A stretch of DNA of 64,000 bases from Aquila chrysaetos chrysaetos. Its lineage: Eukaryota > Chordata > Aves > Accipitriformes > Accipitridae. Below, piece by piece: positions 9,553-21,119 of the stretch. How positions within the stretch are numbered: position 1 is the stretch's first letter; each line of letters opens with the position of its first letter. Position numbers and translations under genes: made by a program. The stretch is from NCBI RefSeq assembly GCF_900496995.4, contig NC_044027.1:13726743-13790742 (forward strand). Direction: 5' to 3'. The notes under the pieces were generated by a model. That model was not told where the DNA came from. It saw nothing but the letters and a program-made list of their open reading frames with translations, and ran no database searches.

Positions 9553-12500
9553 ATGGCGGCGGTGCCAGGCGGGCTCTTCGCCGTGTACAAGCCGGCGGGG
9601 GTGGCGTGGGGTCGCGTCCGTGAGGCGGTGGAGACGCGGCTGCTGCGCGGTGAGGGCGACGGGACACCCCCCCCCGGTTCTCTCCCTTCCCCGGGGGCTG
9701 CCGGCCGCCCCTGATCGTGGCCTCCCCCCCCCCCCCCCCCCCGTTTCTCTTGCAGAGCTGAACGCGGCACCGGGACGTGCCCCGCGGCAGCACGTCCGCT
9801 TCCTGCCGGCCCCGGGCGACGACGGGGCGGCGGGGCTGGTGGCCGCGAGGGTGCCGGTGCTGGCCGACCACCCTCTCGGTAAGGGCCGCCGGGGGGTCTC
9901 GGGGCGGGGGGGGGGGTGTTGGGGTGCGGGGGGAGCCCCGGGGTGGCGGAGCCCCGGACCGGCCCCGACGCTGTCCCCGTTGCAGTCCGAGGCCCGCGGT
10001 TCAGGCGGCTGAAGATCGGAGCGGGTCACCGGCTGGATGTGAAGGCCTCGGGAGTCTTCGGTGGGTCTCGTCCCGGAGCGGCACCGCGTCCCGCCGGCTG
10101 CGAGGTGATGGGTTTCTGTGTGGGGAAGAAGGGGTGACGGCTCACGGCAGTAGGCCCTGGGTCTCACAACCCAGCTGGGCATATAAATGCTAAAACACAG
10201 AAAAAACGGTCCAAAAAGACACTGGATAGACGGGAGCGACCCCTTACCCCCAGCACACAGGGCTTTGCTGTGAGACGTCAAGCTCCTGCCCGTGACACCG
10301 TCATGTAACCCCCTGTCTCCGCTCCACCACTTGAATTGGCTTCACTGCGGCCGGCATTGCTCAGCCGGTTGCCCTGAAGTATCCAGGTGGAAGGTTCTGG
10401 GAAAATCCAAGTGCCCTCGTTACAGGCTTAACATAGTTTTAATGACAGGCGGTAATTTGGGGGGCCTAATGGCACTGCTCAGACATGACTTCTAAGGAGA
10501 TATGGCCCTGTCCAGGGTGGAAGAAAAGCAGCGTGAGTGTACAGCGCTGTGTAAATGCACATCAGTAACTTTCCATGTGGCTGAATAACGGGTTTCTTGT
10601 CTTCTGTGTTTCAGTACTTGGCATAGGCCACGGGAACAAGCTACTCACTGATCTGTACAACTGCCACCTGACCAAGGTAGGTGTTGGCTCTGAACAGCCT
10701 CAGAATATCCAAGTGCAGTCACACGCTTGATTCCTGATCCGGCCTGGCCTTGTAACGGTGATTCTGCTTTTGAGTCTCAAACCCACTAACGCTTTTGAGA
10801 GCTTTTCAGGGTCCAGAATTTCATCCTGCACATAAGCATCCACACGTGGCTGTGTGAGCAGAGGACGCTGCTGTCTTTTTGCGCAACGTCATCATAGCCT
10901 GCACTTCTTAGCAGCTGCATGGCAGAATATGGCTACTCAATTTCTTAGAGTATGTCTTTGATAAATTGCACTCTTTGCCCTTCTTCAAGGTTTACACTGT
11001 TGGTGGGCTTTTTGGTAAAGCCACTGATGACTTCTCAGACACGGGGAAGCTAGTAGAGAAGACAACATTTGGTAAGAAACTGAATTGATGTGTTGTGGTG
11101 GTTTAACCCCAGCCAGCAACTAAGCACCACGCAGCTGCTCACTCACTCCCCCCTCCCCAAGTGTAAAGGGAGAGAGAATAGGGAAAAAAAAGTAAAACTT
11201 GTGGATTGAGATAAGAACTGTTTAAAAGAACAGAAAGGAAGAACCTAATAATGATAATGATAACAATAAAATTACAATAATAATAAAAGGATTGGAATAT
11301 ACAAAACAAGTGCTCACCACTTGCAGACCGATGACCAGTTAGTTCCTGAGCAGTGATCCCTCCCAGGCCAACTCCCCCCAGTTTATATACTGGGCTTGAT
11401 GTCACATGGTATGGAATACCCCTTTGGCCAGTTTGGGTCAGCTGTCCTGGCTGTGTCCCCTCCCAGCTTGTGCCCCTCCAGTCTTCTTGCTGGCTGGGCA
11501 TGAGAAGCTGAAAAATCCTTGACTTTACACTAAACATTACTTAGCAACAACTGAAAACATCAGTGTGTTATCAACATTCTTCTCATACTGAACCCAAAAC
11601 ACAGCGCTATACCAGCTACTAGGAAGACAATTAACTCTATCCCAGCCGAAACCAGGACATGTGTTTATAAAAAAACCAAACAGACAGAACACCAAACAAA
11701 CAGCATGCTAACTGTAAAGCACTTAACCAGGTAAATTGCACAATGATAAAAGGTATGCCTTAACATGCTTTCTAGTTGTTATTTTTACCTGCAGCCCAGG
11801 TGCAATCCTGACATCATAGTCCACCTGTTCTAAATACAACCACAATATATCCAAAGCCAGTATGAGTCCTGATTGCAGTAGTTGCTACTGGATTGGGTGG
11901 GACCCAGATCTCTCCGTAAATTGTACTTATAGCAGTTAGAAGCTTTCATTGAAGGAAACTCTTCAAACACCCGATAAGAGAAAGTGGAGCTAACATCTTG
12001 AAATTAATTAAGCAAAATAATTCTTGCCTTTGCAGTCCAGTGCTGTGCTGCTCTGTGGATTACGATGGTGCAGCCGGGAGAAGTGACCCTGCTAAAACCA
12101 CTTCTTGGCGGTTCTCATCAGCCATTTTGATGTGACTGCCTGCCAAAGGGACAGCGATACCCTGATGGCACATACCAGACTGCTGCCTCTTTCCAGTTTC
12201 TGGATGGATAATTGAGACTTTGTTTCTACCTGAATATTTGCAGATCATATCACAAGGGAGAAGCTGGAACGGATTCTTGCTGTCATTCAAGGAACAAATC
12301 ATAAGGCCCTGCTGATGTACGTATCAATGGGCAAATGCAGCTGACCTGATCCAACTACCATTTGCTGGTCTTTAAAACAAATGAGATGATTTTGTTTGCC
12401 ATAATCAAAGTCTTTAAAGGTTGGAGTGCTAGACAGGAACAGAGAAAAGTTACTCTGAGTGCTCTGTGCCCTGGTGATAGGTTGCAGTTAAGTGTCCTTG

Positions 12501-13978
12501 TATCCTGAAATCTCCAGCTATTTTAGGACCTATTAGGTACATCAGGACCTACAAAAATATCTTGTAGGCATGACCAAGTACCTCCCTCCCAAACTGTGCT
12601 AAACTACTGGTGGTACGCATATCATAGCATTAAAATATATGCAAAGACTGAACACACAGGCAGTTTTAAGAGTAAAAATTGCAGCTCTGCTTTATTGGGG
12701 GTGGAGATATTTTGAATCCCATTGAAGAGAAGTACTAAGAATGTCTGCTCTCTTTTTTCTTTTTCCAGGCATTCTAACATTGACATGAAAACACAAGAGG
12801 CATATGAGCTGGCTGTCAAAGGGCTGATTCGCCCCATGGGAAAAAGTCCTCCAATAATCACAGCAATCCGATGCCTCCAGTTCGCAGTTCCAGAATTCCA
12901 GCTAGGTAGGACTGGTACAAAACGTACAGGGGAAGTCTGAGCATATATCATGGCAAATAAGTCAGTAAACTTCAGTTTCTTATTCGTAATTTAATGCAAA
13001 ATGAGTTGGTGGGAACTTTGTATCAACACGTAACTGGTAATCTCTGCAGAAAATTTAATGTTTTGTAGTTTCCAGAGTCACAAAAGCACCTCCTCGTTAG
13101 ATGAACTCTTTAGTGCAGTGAAAAGATTTTTTTGGTAGGGCAAGATCTGGAACCCTCACAATACCGAAGCTGCTTTATAAATCAAAGCCAGCTGTGCACC
13201 TAGCTCACAGGTTTTTCCCTGCCAGTTCCAGATCTTAGACTGAATCAAGAAAATTTGCACAGTGAATACCTAGGGGGCAAAATTCCTCCTTATCCCAGTG
13301 TTTCAGTGTAATGCAGTTCAGTGTGTGGTTTTTTTGTTTGTTTGTTTGGGGTATTTTTAAAGCGTGTTTGCTTTCCTGCAGCCAGTCTCCTCACAAATTA
13401 TTTGTCTTATTAAGAAGGTACCTTTTCTTACCCACTTTGAAATACCTAAATTTCTACATTACTCTGCTGTATCCATAACTTTGTCTTCTAAAACATTCAC
13501 TTTGGGAATGGCTAAGACACCCTGTAGCATTCCAGAAAATCATAATCCACCTGTGCTGTATCTTAAATAGTTTCTTCTACCAAACCAGTTCTTTCAGCAT
13601 AACTGCGAGTGGTGTCTGGATTTACAGACAAGGTCTGAATTTCTGTCAACACTTTGCTTCTTCTGAACGAATCTCTCTGTCCTTCTAGAAGTCCATTGCT
13701 TGCATGAGACTCAGCAGTACCTCCGAAAAATTGTTCATGAGATTGGTCTGGAGCTGAAATCATCTGCCGTGTGCACACAAGTGCGAAGAATACGCGATGG
13801 TGTTTTCACACTGGATGATGCTCTCCTGAGAACCCAGTGGAACTTGCAGAGTATACAGAATGCAATTTGGGACTGTCAGCTTAAAGTGAAAACAGAGTTA
13901 GAGAAAACACTAGGCCATCAGGATAAAAGTCATCTTCCTAAGATGGATGTGGAGATGGCCCACGCTGCAGACAGCTGA
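9553..13978 (+). CDS. TRUB2: TRUB2, mitochondrial TruB-family pseudouridine synthase (8 exons)
   Basis: TRUB2 is a mitochondrial RNA pseudouridine synthase of the TruB family, reported in mitochondrial RNA granules. Exons: 9553-9649, 9756-9878, 9986-10060, 10615-10676, 10990-11071, 12244-12316, 12769-12905 and 13689-13978. Every intron is GT-AG and the phases agree, giving 312 residues (human 331). The ATG at 9553 opens [19 protein letters not shown], the family's YKP start. The catalytic-loop block [11 protein letters not shown], with the conserved Asp, is split between exons 3 and 4. Further TRUB2 blocks are [42 protein letters not shown] and [17 protein letters not shown]. The last exon carries [19 protein letters not shown] and DALLRTQW. 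The C-terminal tail is shorter than in human. Introns 1 and 2 are only 106 and 107 bp, and a solo LTR sits in intron 5. Confidence 0.96.
11094..11659 (-). mobile_element. Solo LTR of an avian endogenous retrovirus, in TRUB2 intron 5
   Basis: Read on the minus strand, the 566-bp element starts TGTCCTGGTTTCGGC and ends CCACCACA, the TG...CA form of a retroviral LTR. It is flanked by a perfect 5-bp target duplication TGTGT (11089-11093 and 11660-11664). A TATA-like GTATATAAAC lies at 11390-11381 on the sense strand. I recognise the sequence as a repeat common in non-galliform birds; the 5-bp duplication is compatible with the ERVL class, but the class call is from memory. No internal region or second LTR is present, so it is a recombined remnant. 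Clean ends and an exact duplication suggest it entered within the avian radiation. Confidence 0.85.
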
Positions 13979-14600
13979 GTGTGTGCTACGGAGGGAACGT
14001 CCACAAGCAATCTCTGTAGCACAATAACGCAGCTACATGCTGACAGCATGATGGACAGCAGAAGGAAAGAGGTTAATTGCAGTTCGCTTCCACCCTTTCC
14101 TTGAGATGACTTTAATCAGAGAGGCATTTTTTTCAGTGACAGGCTGTATAATTTTTTTTAAAGCATTGCAAACAGTTCATTAACAGGAGTTAGCTGTGCC
14201 AAAATTCCTGTTGACTTCGGGAACATTAGGTTGCTAAGGGATATAAAAACCCATCCCCGTATTGTTTAGCAGCAGGAAATAGCATCTTAGAGAGCTGTAT
14301 TCCCTTGATTGCACGGATTTGTTTCTTCCTTGCAACTGGCAGCATAACTTGTCTACTATATGGATTTTATTTTCCCTCTTTTGTCCTAGAGTATATTCTT
14401 TCCATTAGCCCGGCTTTCAGACACATAAGAGCTCAAAATCAGACTAAAAGAGGGACATGCAGGAGAAAACACAGCTTACACAAAGCAATGCAAGGAAATG
14501 GTTATATCCAGCGTAGGCATGTGTGTGATGAGGAAAGTGGCTTGTAATAGGAATTGATGCGTAAGATAGATACACAAGAAATAAAACTGAAAGTGACCTA
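13979..14600 (+). other. TRUB2: TRUB2 3' untranslated region
   Basis: The stop TGA is at 13976-13978, and the first AATAAA signal downstream is at 14580-14585. This gives a 3' UTR of about 620 nt with cleavage expected near 14600. Confidence 0.6.
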
Positions 14601-16597
14601 AAGGGGAAGAGGCTGGTTTCTTGGCTCAGTACTCATCCATGACTACACCGACTCATTACAAAAAGAGCGTGGTTTTTTTTTTTCCTGAGGAACCAAGGGT
14701 GTTCAGGGGTCTGTGGTATTCTGCTCTGCAGCAGCTCCATGCTGACAGCGTGTACTGCCCTTCAGTAAAGCTCTGTAATACCACTTGTTCTCTGTTAGCT
14801 CATTATAGCTGGGTCTGACTTAGCAGAAATACTGTTTCTAAATATAAATTAAAAATCTGAAGTTACCCTTACCATTATTGCACTCAATATTTTTTCAGCT
14901 ATACACTTAGCTAGCAAGTTTGGAGATTTATTTATAGAAAGCAGAAGATTTGTTCTATTCCTCTTCTGGATTTGGACAAAGGCCAGCATATTTCATCCTC
15001 CAGACGACAGCCATTAAAGTACAAGAAGTAACTCTGGGAGGAACAGTAAGAGGGGCCATGATGAAGTACCGAAGTGGCAGGGTGCAGTCCTGTCCTGAAG
15101 CACCCCAGGAGTCATTAACTTAGACCCTGGGATCTTTCAGTTCTGGGTTTCCCTGCTCTGCACAGAGCAGCCAGAACAGCAGTGGAGTGTAGCTGCCACC
15201 ATGTGGCACATCACCGTTCCAGCTATAGAGCTGCAGGGACTCCCCAAGGGCAGTTTGCTCTTACCTCAGCTGGTTGGTTCTGTGTGAGTTCATCCTGGGT
15301 GGACAAGGGACAGGGGTCAGGGCACCTTCCACGGACAACTGTCTTGTGCTCACTGAAGTGTAAACCCATCACTGCAGAAGTGTGAGTTCTGGAGCCGGGC
15401 AGAACACTTGGACAGCTACAGCTGCAAGTTTTAATCCTAGTGCTCCTACAAGGAGGGGAAAACAGGGACTTCTCAGTCCTTAAATAACCTTCAGTAACTT
15501 TGGTAATGGGAGTATACTTCATCCCCCATGGCTTACACCTAACACAAACTGAAGGGATTTCTCTACGTACTTCCCATTGCAAAAACCATTTCCAGTTGCG
15601 CGTGCCATTGCCAAACTAACATTTTGCTTGGAACACTCCAGGCTAAATCAGTTCTTTGACACAGAAAATACCAGCCAGAACAGCAACATGGGTTTTGAGA
15701 ACAAAGTTAGCATTTCCCAGTTCTAGCCTTCTTGTGACTTTTTTCCTCCCCTTAACGCTTCTCCAAAACACAGGAGTTTCCCACACTTGGCAAGAGGGGT
15801 TGATGGTGGGGAGGATATACCTGTAACCATACCATGGGAGTCCATTCTTATGTGGCCACAGTAAATATCCTCCAGAGAAGCACAGCTGCACATTAGCAGA
15901 GACTTGCTTGAATGAATCACAGAGTACACAGGCTTTGTCTGTGCCCCTGCTTTAGACCCCTCCCCACAACTTTTGTGGCAAAACAAGATACTTATTAGTG
16001 ATGCTGCTCTGCCAGGTCCAGAACCAAGACTGCAGAAGCAATTACGTTCTCAGCAGCAGCCTTGTGACCGTTTTCTGGTTTCCAAGCACTAGGAAGACAG
16101 ATTCATTTGATTTGAATTTGGAAATAATGCACAGACTGCAGCATGGGCCTGACTGGAGACCGGGGGGAAACTTATTATCAGGTGGTCTTGAAGTAGAAAT
16201 GGGCAGAAGGACATGAAGCCTGAGTCAAAGAGGGACAATGGATCTGCAGTCAGCAGAGCACTTTATCACTTAGAACTGCCCAAAGCAGCCAAATTTAGTC
16301 TGTGCAGTCACCCTCAGTCCTAACACCTGACATTGAAACCCTCATGCTCTCAACATAATTTTGTGTTTAGGACACTGCTCACTTTCACAGTGACTCTGCA
16401 TTTAGAAGACTAAAGGTAATTCTGCACCTACCCATTACTGGGTAGTGCTGCCACACTGTCTCCATTAAGAGTCCTCAGAAAACATTTGAATAATAGATGT
16501 TATAGTTGTCTCAGAATATAGTTTAAGAATTTGTTCCCAGGTTCATGCAATGTTTTATAGGCTCTTAAAGTGAATTACTGAGAAATGTGATAGCTGC
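14601..16597. other. TRUB2-SWI5 intergenic stretch
   Basis: The two genes converge here. I see no coding exon, RNA gene or recognisable mobile element. Short open frames on both strands lack any domain. Confidence 0.6.
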
Positions 16598-17226
16598 TTT
16601 ATTGAGACTGGCCAGTTCAACACAACTTCACATTTTGCCATTTACTACAGAAATGATACAAAACCTCTAGATACCAGAGCAGTTAAGTACAAAAATGCAG
16701 AACACCCAGACTTACCCAGATTTGATCATAAAACAAAACAAAAACCCCAAACCACCACAACTTCAGCCTTCTTCCCTCCCACTTCTGAGGGTTTTTTCTT
16801 TTCTTTCAAAGCAGCTATTACATTGCACATTTGTATGCCCTCGCTTCCTCTATCCTTTCTGTATCCAAATAGCCCCTGGATGCTGTAGAGAAGCAAAGGC
16901 TCCATGGGAAGAGTCTTAACATCAACCTGAATAACCACCTTTCCAATTAAAAAAAAACAACCCAAAACAATACTGTTCATCAGGCAGTAGACGAAATTAT
17001 CCAAAGTCCTACATCCCTTTCCCACAAGCAGGAAACAGTTGATAGATTCAACAACTTTCATGTTCCAAAGCTTCTTAGAAAAAAGGCTGTTAACCCATAC
17101 TCTGTTGCAATTCTACATACATACTTCTGAGGCCACCTTATGTCAGTTCTAAACTGATATGGCACCAAAACATAATGGCCCAGTAATAGTCATTTTTGCA
17201 GGATGTGGCAGTCTTCAGATTCAACA
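16598..17226 (-). other. SWI5: Probable SWI5 3' untranslated region
   Basis: On the minus strand the SWI5 stop is at 17229-17227. An AATAAA occurs at 16603-16598, giving a 3' UTR of about 630 nt. Cleavage position is inferred. Confidence 0.5.
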
Positions 17227-19641
17227 CTAGTCGCTAAGCTCCAGATCATATTCAGGGTAGAGCTGCTTTGTAGTAACCCCTCGGATAACAGCTAGAAAAG
17301 AAAGAAATACCGCTGCTTTAATTAAACAAGGATCAGATCAGTCAGAAAAGCTGTGTTTTCCTCCCAGTAGCCCCTAACTATCCCATAGAACTTCCCATAG
17401 CTAAGAAACCAATCTAAGGTTTTGCAGCTACGCTCCCCACTTGTCTCAACACTTTTATTTTTTTAAGCATATGAAGAACAAAACTGACAAAAATTAGTAA
17501 GACTTAGCAAATTTTGGTAATCCATAACACAGACTAAAATACCAGTAAATGACGATTATTTCACATGTTCAGTTCTAAAAACATCCCAAGAAAATAATGA
17601 CAGAAGCGTTTGTGCTTACGCAAGTGATTGGGTAATATAAGCCTAGAATTGAAGAATCTTTAAAACAAGGTCTGCCTTCATGGCATAGTAGCTTCTCTCT
17701 CTCTCTCTGTCTATATGAAAACATTGACTAAGTAGTTCAACAGCTTTCCCCTTCCTTACCCAGCTTGCCCAGCAGCATCTGTCCAGCATCTTTAATATCA
17801 TTATACTCATGGAGCAGAGAGATGTGCTTCTCCAATTCCTCCAGGCTGTAGCCTCTGTAACAATAAAACCAGAAAGGTCAAAAATGACACGGAGGGATTG
17901 CTGCTGCTGCCGCCACTACCGACCAAGTACAGCAAGGATATTTGAGATACCTAAGCCTGGCATGTCAAAATCAGAACCTGAAGGCAGCAAGTACAGTTGC
18001 TGCAAGTCATAAACATGAAAGCTACAAATGACCAAATCCTTATTTTGATTTTTTTTTTGCCACATCAAGACTTACCAAAAAAACCAATCCACCCGCATTC
18101 TCAGAATCAAGTAGAAACAGGAATAGGCTGTGGTGAATTCAATTTATACGTATCTCTAATCTGTAGCTAGGGAAAAAAAATTAAGCAGGTCTGTTTATCC
18201 TTGAGGATAAAACAAAAAAGCTTTGGAACAGCCTTTGTTGTTCTACCATTTCCATTCTATGCACTATACGTTATCTTAGGAAATATCACTCCTTTGCAAC
18301 AAATAACCCACAGAGATTCCCTCTCTTTAAAAATCAAGCAGCAATTTTATCTCAAAACAGTTGCTAATAAGCAGCTGCCACAGTGTGTCGTAAGAAACCA
18401 CAATAAAACAGTTGCATTACCCTGTATGTGGCACTCCTCATGCCAAAGTGTTCTATAGGCCACTTGCCTGGAAAACACCTCTGGTTCTTGAACACAAAGG
18501 TTTAACCCACTCACCTCAGACACAAAACAAGTGAACACTTGATCAAGATGGAACAAAAAAGGAAACATTTATCTGGGACTAAATTTGGCAGGTCATACAA
18601 GTCATGATCTCAATTTTAATTCTCACATGAACAAGCTCTTCTGGTAGTACAGCATGTTGTAGTATCACGATGGTTAAAGCTGTTCATTCCCGGTTTATGC
18701 GTAATTACCTCTGGGGTAAAGTTAAAATCCTCTTATCCAAGCTCCTAGTAAAACTTGTTTTGCTTTACCAAGTAAACCGGAAAGAATTCCCTCTTGTCTT
18801 TAACAGATCACACAACTCAAAACAACCCTATAACCAACATTGTATAGCACCATGATAAAAATGGCATAAAAGGTCAGCTTTTAGCTGTAATTCCTGGACC
18901 ATACTTTGTTTTAAAAGAACAAAAATAATTGAGGCATCACAGTGAACAGTGAGTTTGCCAAGAACATACTCGGACAATAATTGTGCAATTTCTTGGTCTA
19001 GAGCAAGGTCCTTCTGTTTCAGCTCTTTGATTTCATACTGCAGGGCTTCTTTGTTGGCTCCATTAGGCTGGCAGGACCTTGGAGACGGGATCTGTAGAGC
19101 ACAGAAGACATTTAACAATAACTCAGCCCTGGATAAGATGCTACAGTGCTGGAGGGCACTAGTCACAAAATACTCTATGTGTCACTGGATAAAAAAGAAG
19201 AAAAAGGGAAAGAAAAAAAAAATCTCCTGGGCAGGGAGGGGGGAAGCTCAGGTAAAATATTTACCAGTTTATGCAACGTTACCCTGCTCCAGATCACGTT
19301 CGACAGCATTCTGTAGACTTACAGCATAAAGCGAAAATAAAAAATAAAACCCACAACGTGACTTTGAAGAGAAGCTCCCAGGGCGACGCAGCGCTAAACT
19401 GGGGGGCCGGCGGCTACTCGGGCAACGAGCAACTTCACCCTCCCGGCCAGGCCGGGCCGGGCCACCGCCCGCCGCCGGAGCAGGCCCCGGCCCCACGCCG
19501 GGAGAAGGCAGAGGCCGCTCCCGGTGGGAGCCACCGGGTGGGAGCCACCTTCCCCCCGCCCCCCCGCCCCTCCAGCCCGGGCGGGGACTCACCGGTGACT
19601 TGAAGCCGGCAGTGCCGCCGCGCCGGCCGCCACCGGAGGTC
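17227..19641 (-). CDS. SWI5: SWI5, homologous recombination repair protein (conserved exons; 5' end unresolved)
   Basis: SWI5 pairs with SFR1 in the nucleus to stabilise RAD51 filaments during recombinational repair. Exons in transcript order: 19641-19593 (phase-compatible, ends GFKSP), 19091-18970, 17854-17760 and 17291-17227, with stop TAG. Phases agree throughout. The protein continues IPSPRSCQPNG, then the coiled-coil IKELKQKDLALDQEIAQLL, then EGYSLEELEKHISLLHEYND, KDAGQMLLGKLAVIRG and the end VTTKQLYPEYDLELSD. This is the Swi5 domain as known in vertebrates. The first listed exon has acceptor AG at 19643-19642 and needs two bases from an upstream exon; a donor at 19752 supplies the right phase. 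I could not find an ATG in that frame, so the true start is missing or elsewhere. Confidence 0.9.
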
Positions 19642-19752
19642 CTGGCAAAGCAGAGGGGCGCCGCGTCAGAGGCCGGACACCCCCGCCTCAGCGGGGACAC
19701 GGCCCGCGGCGCAGCAAGGGAGCGGAAGGGGCAGCGGGGAACCGGCTCCTAC

Positions 19753-19930
19753 CTCCTCGGCAGAGCCCGCGGCGCTGGGGGCTGGTGGCGGGGCGGGCTG
19801 CGGCCCGCGCCCGGCGGGAGCCCCTCGGCCAGGGCTGCCGCCTCCCGCCGGACCGGCGCCGACTGCCCCGCGGGGCACGCCGGGAGTTGTAGTCGCCCGC
19901 CACCGCGGGGCACGCCGGGAGTTGTAGTCA
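19753..19930 (-). promoter_or_regulatory. SWI5: SWI5 promoter/first-exon region with tandem ZNF143-type sites
   Basis: Two copies of GCACGCCGGGAGTTGTAGTC lie at 19875-19894 and 19910-19929, within a direct repeat of period 35 bp. On the minus strand each reads as the ACTACAA-CTCCCGGCGTGC form of the ZNF143/Staf element. Downstream a donor GTAGGAG follows GCCGAGGAG (exon end 19753), which phases into the next SWI5 exon. These support a SWI5 first exon here, inside a CpG island of roughly 19370-20080. The coding part of this exon remains unresolved. Confidence 0.6.
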
Positions 19931-19945
19931 GTCGCCGCCCGCCCG

Positions 19946-19989
<44 letters not shown>
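19946..19989. repeat. 44-base cytosine homopolymer
   Basis: An uninterrupted run of 44 C lies just upstream of the ZNF143-type pair. Other C runs of 19 bases occur at 9724-9742 in TRUB2 intron 1 and at about 21564-21582 in GOLGA2 intron 1. On the minus strand these are G tracts able to form quadruplexes. Such runs are also where sequencers and assemblers misjudge length, so 44 should not be taken as exact. Confidence 0.85.
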
Positions 19990-19990
<1 letters not shown>

Positions 19991-20612
19991 CCGCGGGGCA
20001 CTCCGGGGCGGGTAGTTTCCCCCTGACAGGGCCCGGCGGTGGTTCCCGCGCCCGAGGCGGCGGGCAGGGCTGGAAAAGAAACTTCCCCGTGTGAAGCTGC
20101 AGGTGACGATTAGGTGAGGCAGAACGTAATTATCCCAATTACCACAGCCCAGGCGATTATACTCGGTGCCTTCAAAAAAATGCCTCAGAGCCACCTCAAC
20201 CCTGGGGCTGCAGCCTGGACGGGGTCTCAGGGAGAGCTCTGAGGGCCTGCGGGGTCACTCACACAATTATTATTTTTATAGGGGAAAAGCTGCCACCGCT
20301 CAAGCCGCCAGCTGCCCTGCGCATCCTGCCTGGCTGGAGGAAGCGCTCGCTGACAGGGCAGCGCAGCCGCTGGGTGCGCGGCCATACCCTTCGAAGGCTC
20401 TGACCCCGCTACCGAAACCTTGCCACGCAAACCCCGTGCAGGTTCTGCGACCAGCGCAGAAGAAGCCTCCTTCCCGCGGCTCTCCTGGCCCGGCTGGCAA
20501 AGGTAAACGTGTCCCTGAGCAGCGCCAGGCACTGGCGGCAGCCGTATCCGATTGCCTGGGCTGACCACGCGAGCCAAACGCCGCTGTTGCCACACTCGGA
20601 AGGTCAAAGGAC

Positions 20613-20677
20613 TTGGGAATGGGATCACAGGCCAGCAAAACCCATTTGGGAATGGGATCACAGGCCAGCAAAACCCA
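20613..20677. repeat. Perfect 32-bp tandem duplication
   Basis: The 32-bp stretch at 20613-20644, beginning TTGGGAATGGGATCACAGG, is repeated without change at 20646-20677 with one base between. It lies between the SWI5 and GOLGA2 promoters. Perfect identity suggests a recent slippage event or a variable-number site. Confidence 0.9.
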
Positions 20678-20839
20678 ACCGCCTGCGCTAATTGTGACTT
20701 CAAAGGCAGAGCCCGGACATCAAAGCGACGCACACAAAATAGAATGCTATGCAGATTCGTAGGACGTGCCCTACAAAGGACGGGGGAAGCCCGCCCAGCT
20801 CCCCGGGCTGGTTTTAGCCGGGCAATTGAGTCAACACAG

Positions 20840-21119
20840 GAACGCGGGGCAGCGCAGGCTGTCCCACAGGAGGAGGAGGGAAGCGGGGTTGGGTATCCCA
20901 CGCACAGGAGGAGGGGAGCGGGGCAGGGTGTCCCCCAGGAGGAGGCGGGGGGGGGGCAGCGCCGGTCGCAGGGGCGGCCCCGGAGAGGAGCGGCCGTTGG
21001 GCTCGGCGGGGGCCGGGCCGCCCTGGCGGGAGCGCAGGCCGGGCCGGGCCGGGGCGGAGCCTGGCGGCCGCCTCCGCCGCTCCCCGCCGCGGCTGACGTG
21101 GCCCGGGAGCGGGGCGGAC
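20840..21119 (+). promoter_or_regulatory. GOLGA2: GOLGA2 CpG-island promoter
   Basis: A CpG-dense stretch precedes the GOLGA2 ATG and continues to about 21620 within intron 1. An ATF/CREB-type half site TGACGTGG lies at 21094-21101 and several GGGGCGG boxes are present. No TATA box is visible. GOLGA2 and SWI5 are divergent, but their starts are more than a kilobase apart with separate CpG clusters, so they need not share one core promoter. Confidence 0.6.

Noticed and set aside
8962-10281. A 439-codon open frame on the minus strand across the COQ4/TRUB2 promoter
   Set aside because: It is open because the CpG island has few stop codons. Only two parts of it, 9486-9417 and 9254-9078, are COQ4 coding exons; the rest is promoter, intron and the TRUB2 first exons read backward.
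17226-19641. A second Sp1-like or unrelated protein gene suggested by long frames at 19269-19700
   Set aside because: Only 19641-19593 of that frame phases into SWI5; the rest is intron and CpG-island sequence.
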